A DNA stretch of 64,000 bases. It comes from Mycolicibacterium sp. 018/SC-01/001 (GTDB lineage: Bacteria; Actinomycetota; Actinomycetes; Mycobacteriales; Mycobacteriaceae). The notes under the pieces were generated by a model that was not told the DNA's origin, did no database searches, and was given only the letters and a program-made list of their open reading frames with translations. The stretch covers positions 213,843 through 277,842 of the forward strand of contig NZ_VKAA01000005.1 in NCBI RefSeq assembly GCF_007096635.1, in the 5' to 3' direction. Shown one piece after another: positions 63,281 to 64,000 of this stretch; positions within the stretch are counted from its first letter, which is position 1, and each line of letters opens with the position of its first letter. A program made the translations under genes and the position numbers.

Positions 63281-64000
63281 TCAGGACGGCGGCAGGACCG
63301 GAGCCGGCGCACCCGGTGCGACGGGCGCACCCGGGGCGGGCGGCGCCGCGGGATCGACCGGTGCACCCGGCAGCGGGGCGCCCGGGGCCACCGGCTCCAG
63401 GGCGGCCGGACCGCTGGTGAGCGGCCGCTGCGTCAGCGCGAGCAGTGCGTCCTTGCCGGAGATCTCCTGCGTCTGGATGGCGTGCCAGATGTCCTTGAGG
63501 TACGTGACATTCGGGCTCGGGTCGGCGACCGCGTTCGGATCGGCCGTGGTGCCGGGCGGGAGGTTGGTCGGGCTGGCCAGGTGCGGCATCCCGTCGGGCA
63601 TCGGCAGGTCGCCGGAGATGGCCTGATTGGCGACGTCGTACGCCGGGCCCGGGATGTTGTTGAGCGGAGCCAGCGGATCCGGGGCCGGGGCGGCGATCGG
63701 AGCGGGCGCAGGGGCAGGAGCGGGCGCAGCGGCCGGAGCCGGCGCGGGGGCCGGAGCCGGCAGCGGCGCGACAGGCGCAGCCGGCGCGGGCTGCTGCGGC
63801 AGGTCGCCCGGGTGCAGCGCCCACACCTGCGGCTGATCGGCCGGGGCCGGGTTCTGGGCGGCATCCCAGTCGGCGGCGTTGACCACCGGCTGCGCCGGGG
63901 GCGGGGCCATCGGGTCGACGGCCGGCTGGATGTTCGCGACATCGACGGCCGGGGGCGGCGCGATCGGGTCGGCCGGGGGAGGCAGCGGGGCGTCCAGCGG
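63281..64000 (-). CDS. rpfA: Resuscitation-promoting factor, C-terminal part (cut by window edge)
   Basis: The minus-strand frame is open from the window edge to a stop at 63281 (about 239 residues seen). It is Pro/Ala-rich with PAPAPAPA runs, and a conserved segment (YLKDIWHAIQTQEISGKDAL) resembles the C-terminal end of mycobacterial RpfA. Position after moaE2 matches Rv0867c. The catalytic Rpf (lysozyme-like) domain would lie beyond 64000. The true start is outside the window. Confidence 0.75.
   Translation of the reverse strand, partial: PLDAPLPPPADPIAPPPAVDVANIQPAVDPMAPPPAQPVVNAADWDAAQNPAPADQPQVWALHPGDLPQQPAPAAPVAPLPAPAPAPAPAAAPAPAPAPAPIAAPAPDPLAPLNNIPGPAYDVANQAISGDLPMPDGMPHLASPTNLPPGTTADPNAVADPSPNVTYLKDIWHAIQTQEISGKDALLALTQRPLTSGPAALEPVAPGAPLPGAPVDPAAPPAPGAPVAPGAPAPVLPPS

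Overview
The window is chromosomal DNA of a mycobacterium, most likely a rapid-growing Mycolicibacterium. It is GC-rich, and two blocks follow the gene order I know from M. tuberculosis. Positions 1-14600 match the Rv0816c-Rv0826 block (thiX, lmeA, glnR, mshD, pst/phoT, phoU, LCP protein, dusB, desA1, TetR, MpaB-like). Positions 38671-64000 match the Rv0854/Rv0857-Rv0867c block (SRPBCC proteins, dapC, fadA, fadB, XPB helicase, Rv0862c, Rv0863, moaC2, mog, moaE2, rpfA). All calls come from reading the sequence by hand; no database search, structure prediction or composition statistics were run.

Layout. 1-1631: minus-strand redox and envelope genes (DUF4395 protein, thioredoxin, LmeA). 1801-3515: glnR and mshD, overlapping. 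3529-8417: the phosphate regulon. pstSCAB runs right and phoU runs left toward a shared terminator, and both units carry a PHO-box-like tandem 11-mer upstream. 8426-14600: LCP wall ligase, dusB, desA1, and a TetR gene divergent from an MpaB/DUF2236 oxygenase with an inverted repeat between them. 14621-16547: an L,D-transpeptidase-like protein, a small membrane protein and a compact Ser/Thr kinase.

16551-33821: a defective prophage of about 17.2 kb in the 3' end of a tRNA-Lys gene, bounded by 39-bp perfect direct repeats. It keeps a probably truncated minor tail gene, a PE-PPE-type esterase, a 907-residue tail protein with an SGNH hydrolase domain, a reverse-strand SGNH lipoprotein, LysA, LysB, a run of small membrane proteins (holin region), an exonuclease, an endonuclease VII, many small genes, a ribbon-helix-helix regulator with a likely operator, and a tyrosine integrase next to attR. 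Terminase, capsid, tail-tube and replication genes are absent, so a large deletion next to attL is inferred.

33785-34277: tRNA-Lys, tRNA-Glu, tRNA-Asp and tRNA-Phe. The secreted chorismate mutase start codon overlaps the CCA of tRNA-Phe. 34916-46913: accessory metabolism and regulation (MBL hydrolase, TetR plus FAD oxidoreductase with a perfect palindrome, UBP zinc finger, SRPBCC proteins, CDF transporter, large LuxR regulator, DapC-like aminotransferase, DUF5996, OYE reductase). 47116-50486: fadA-fadB beta-oxidation pair. 50546-61644: PPOX, GlxA-type regulator, LLM flavin oxidoreductase, Pro-rich secreted protein, VOC protein, XPB helicase, a 1024-residue repeat surface protein and an Rv0862c-type protein. 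61700-63271: a small protein and a tightly overlapped moaC-mog-moaE molybdopterin set. 63281-64000: the C-terminal part of a resuscitation-promoting factor, cut by the window edge.

The host genes are mostly conserved housekeeping functions. The unusual material is the prophage remnant, with four putative esterases plus an endolysin in about 7 kb, and several palindromes and overlaps at gene boundaries.
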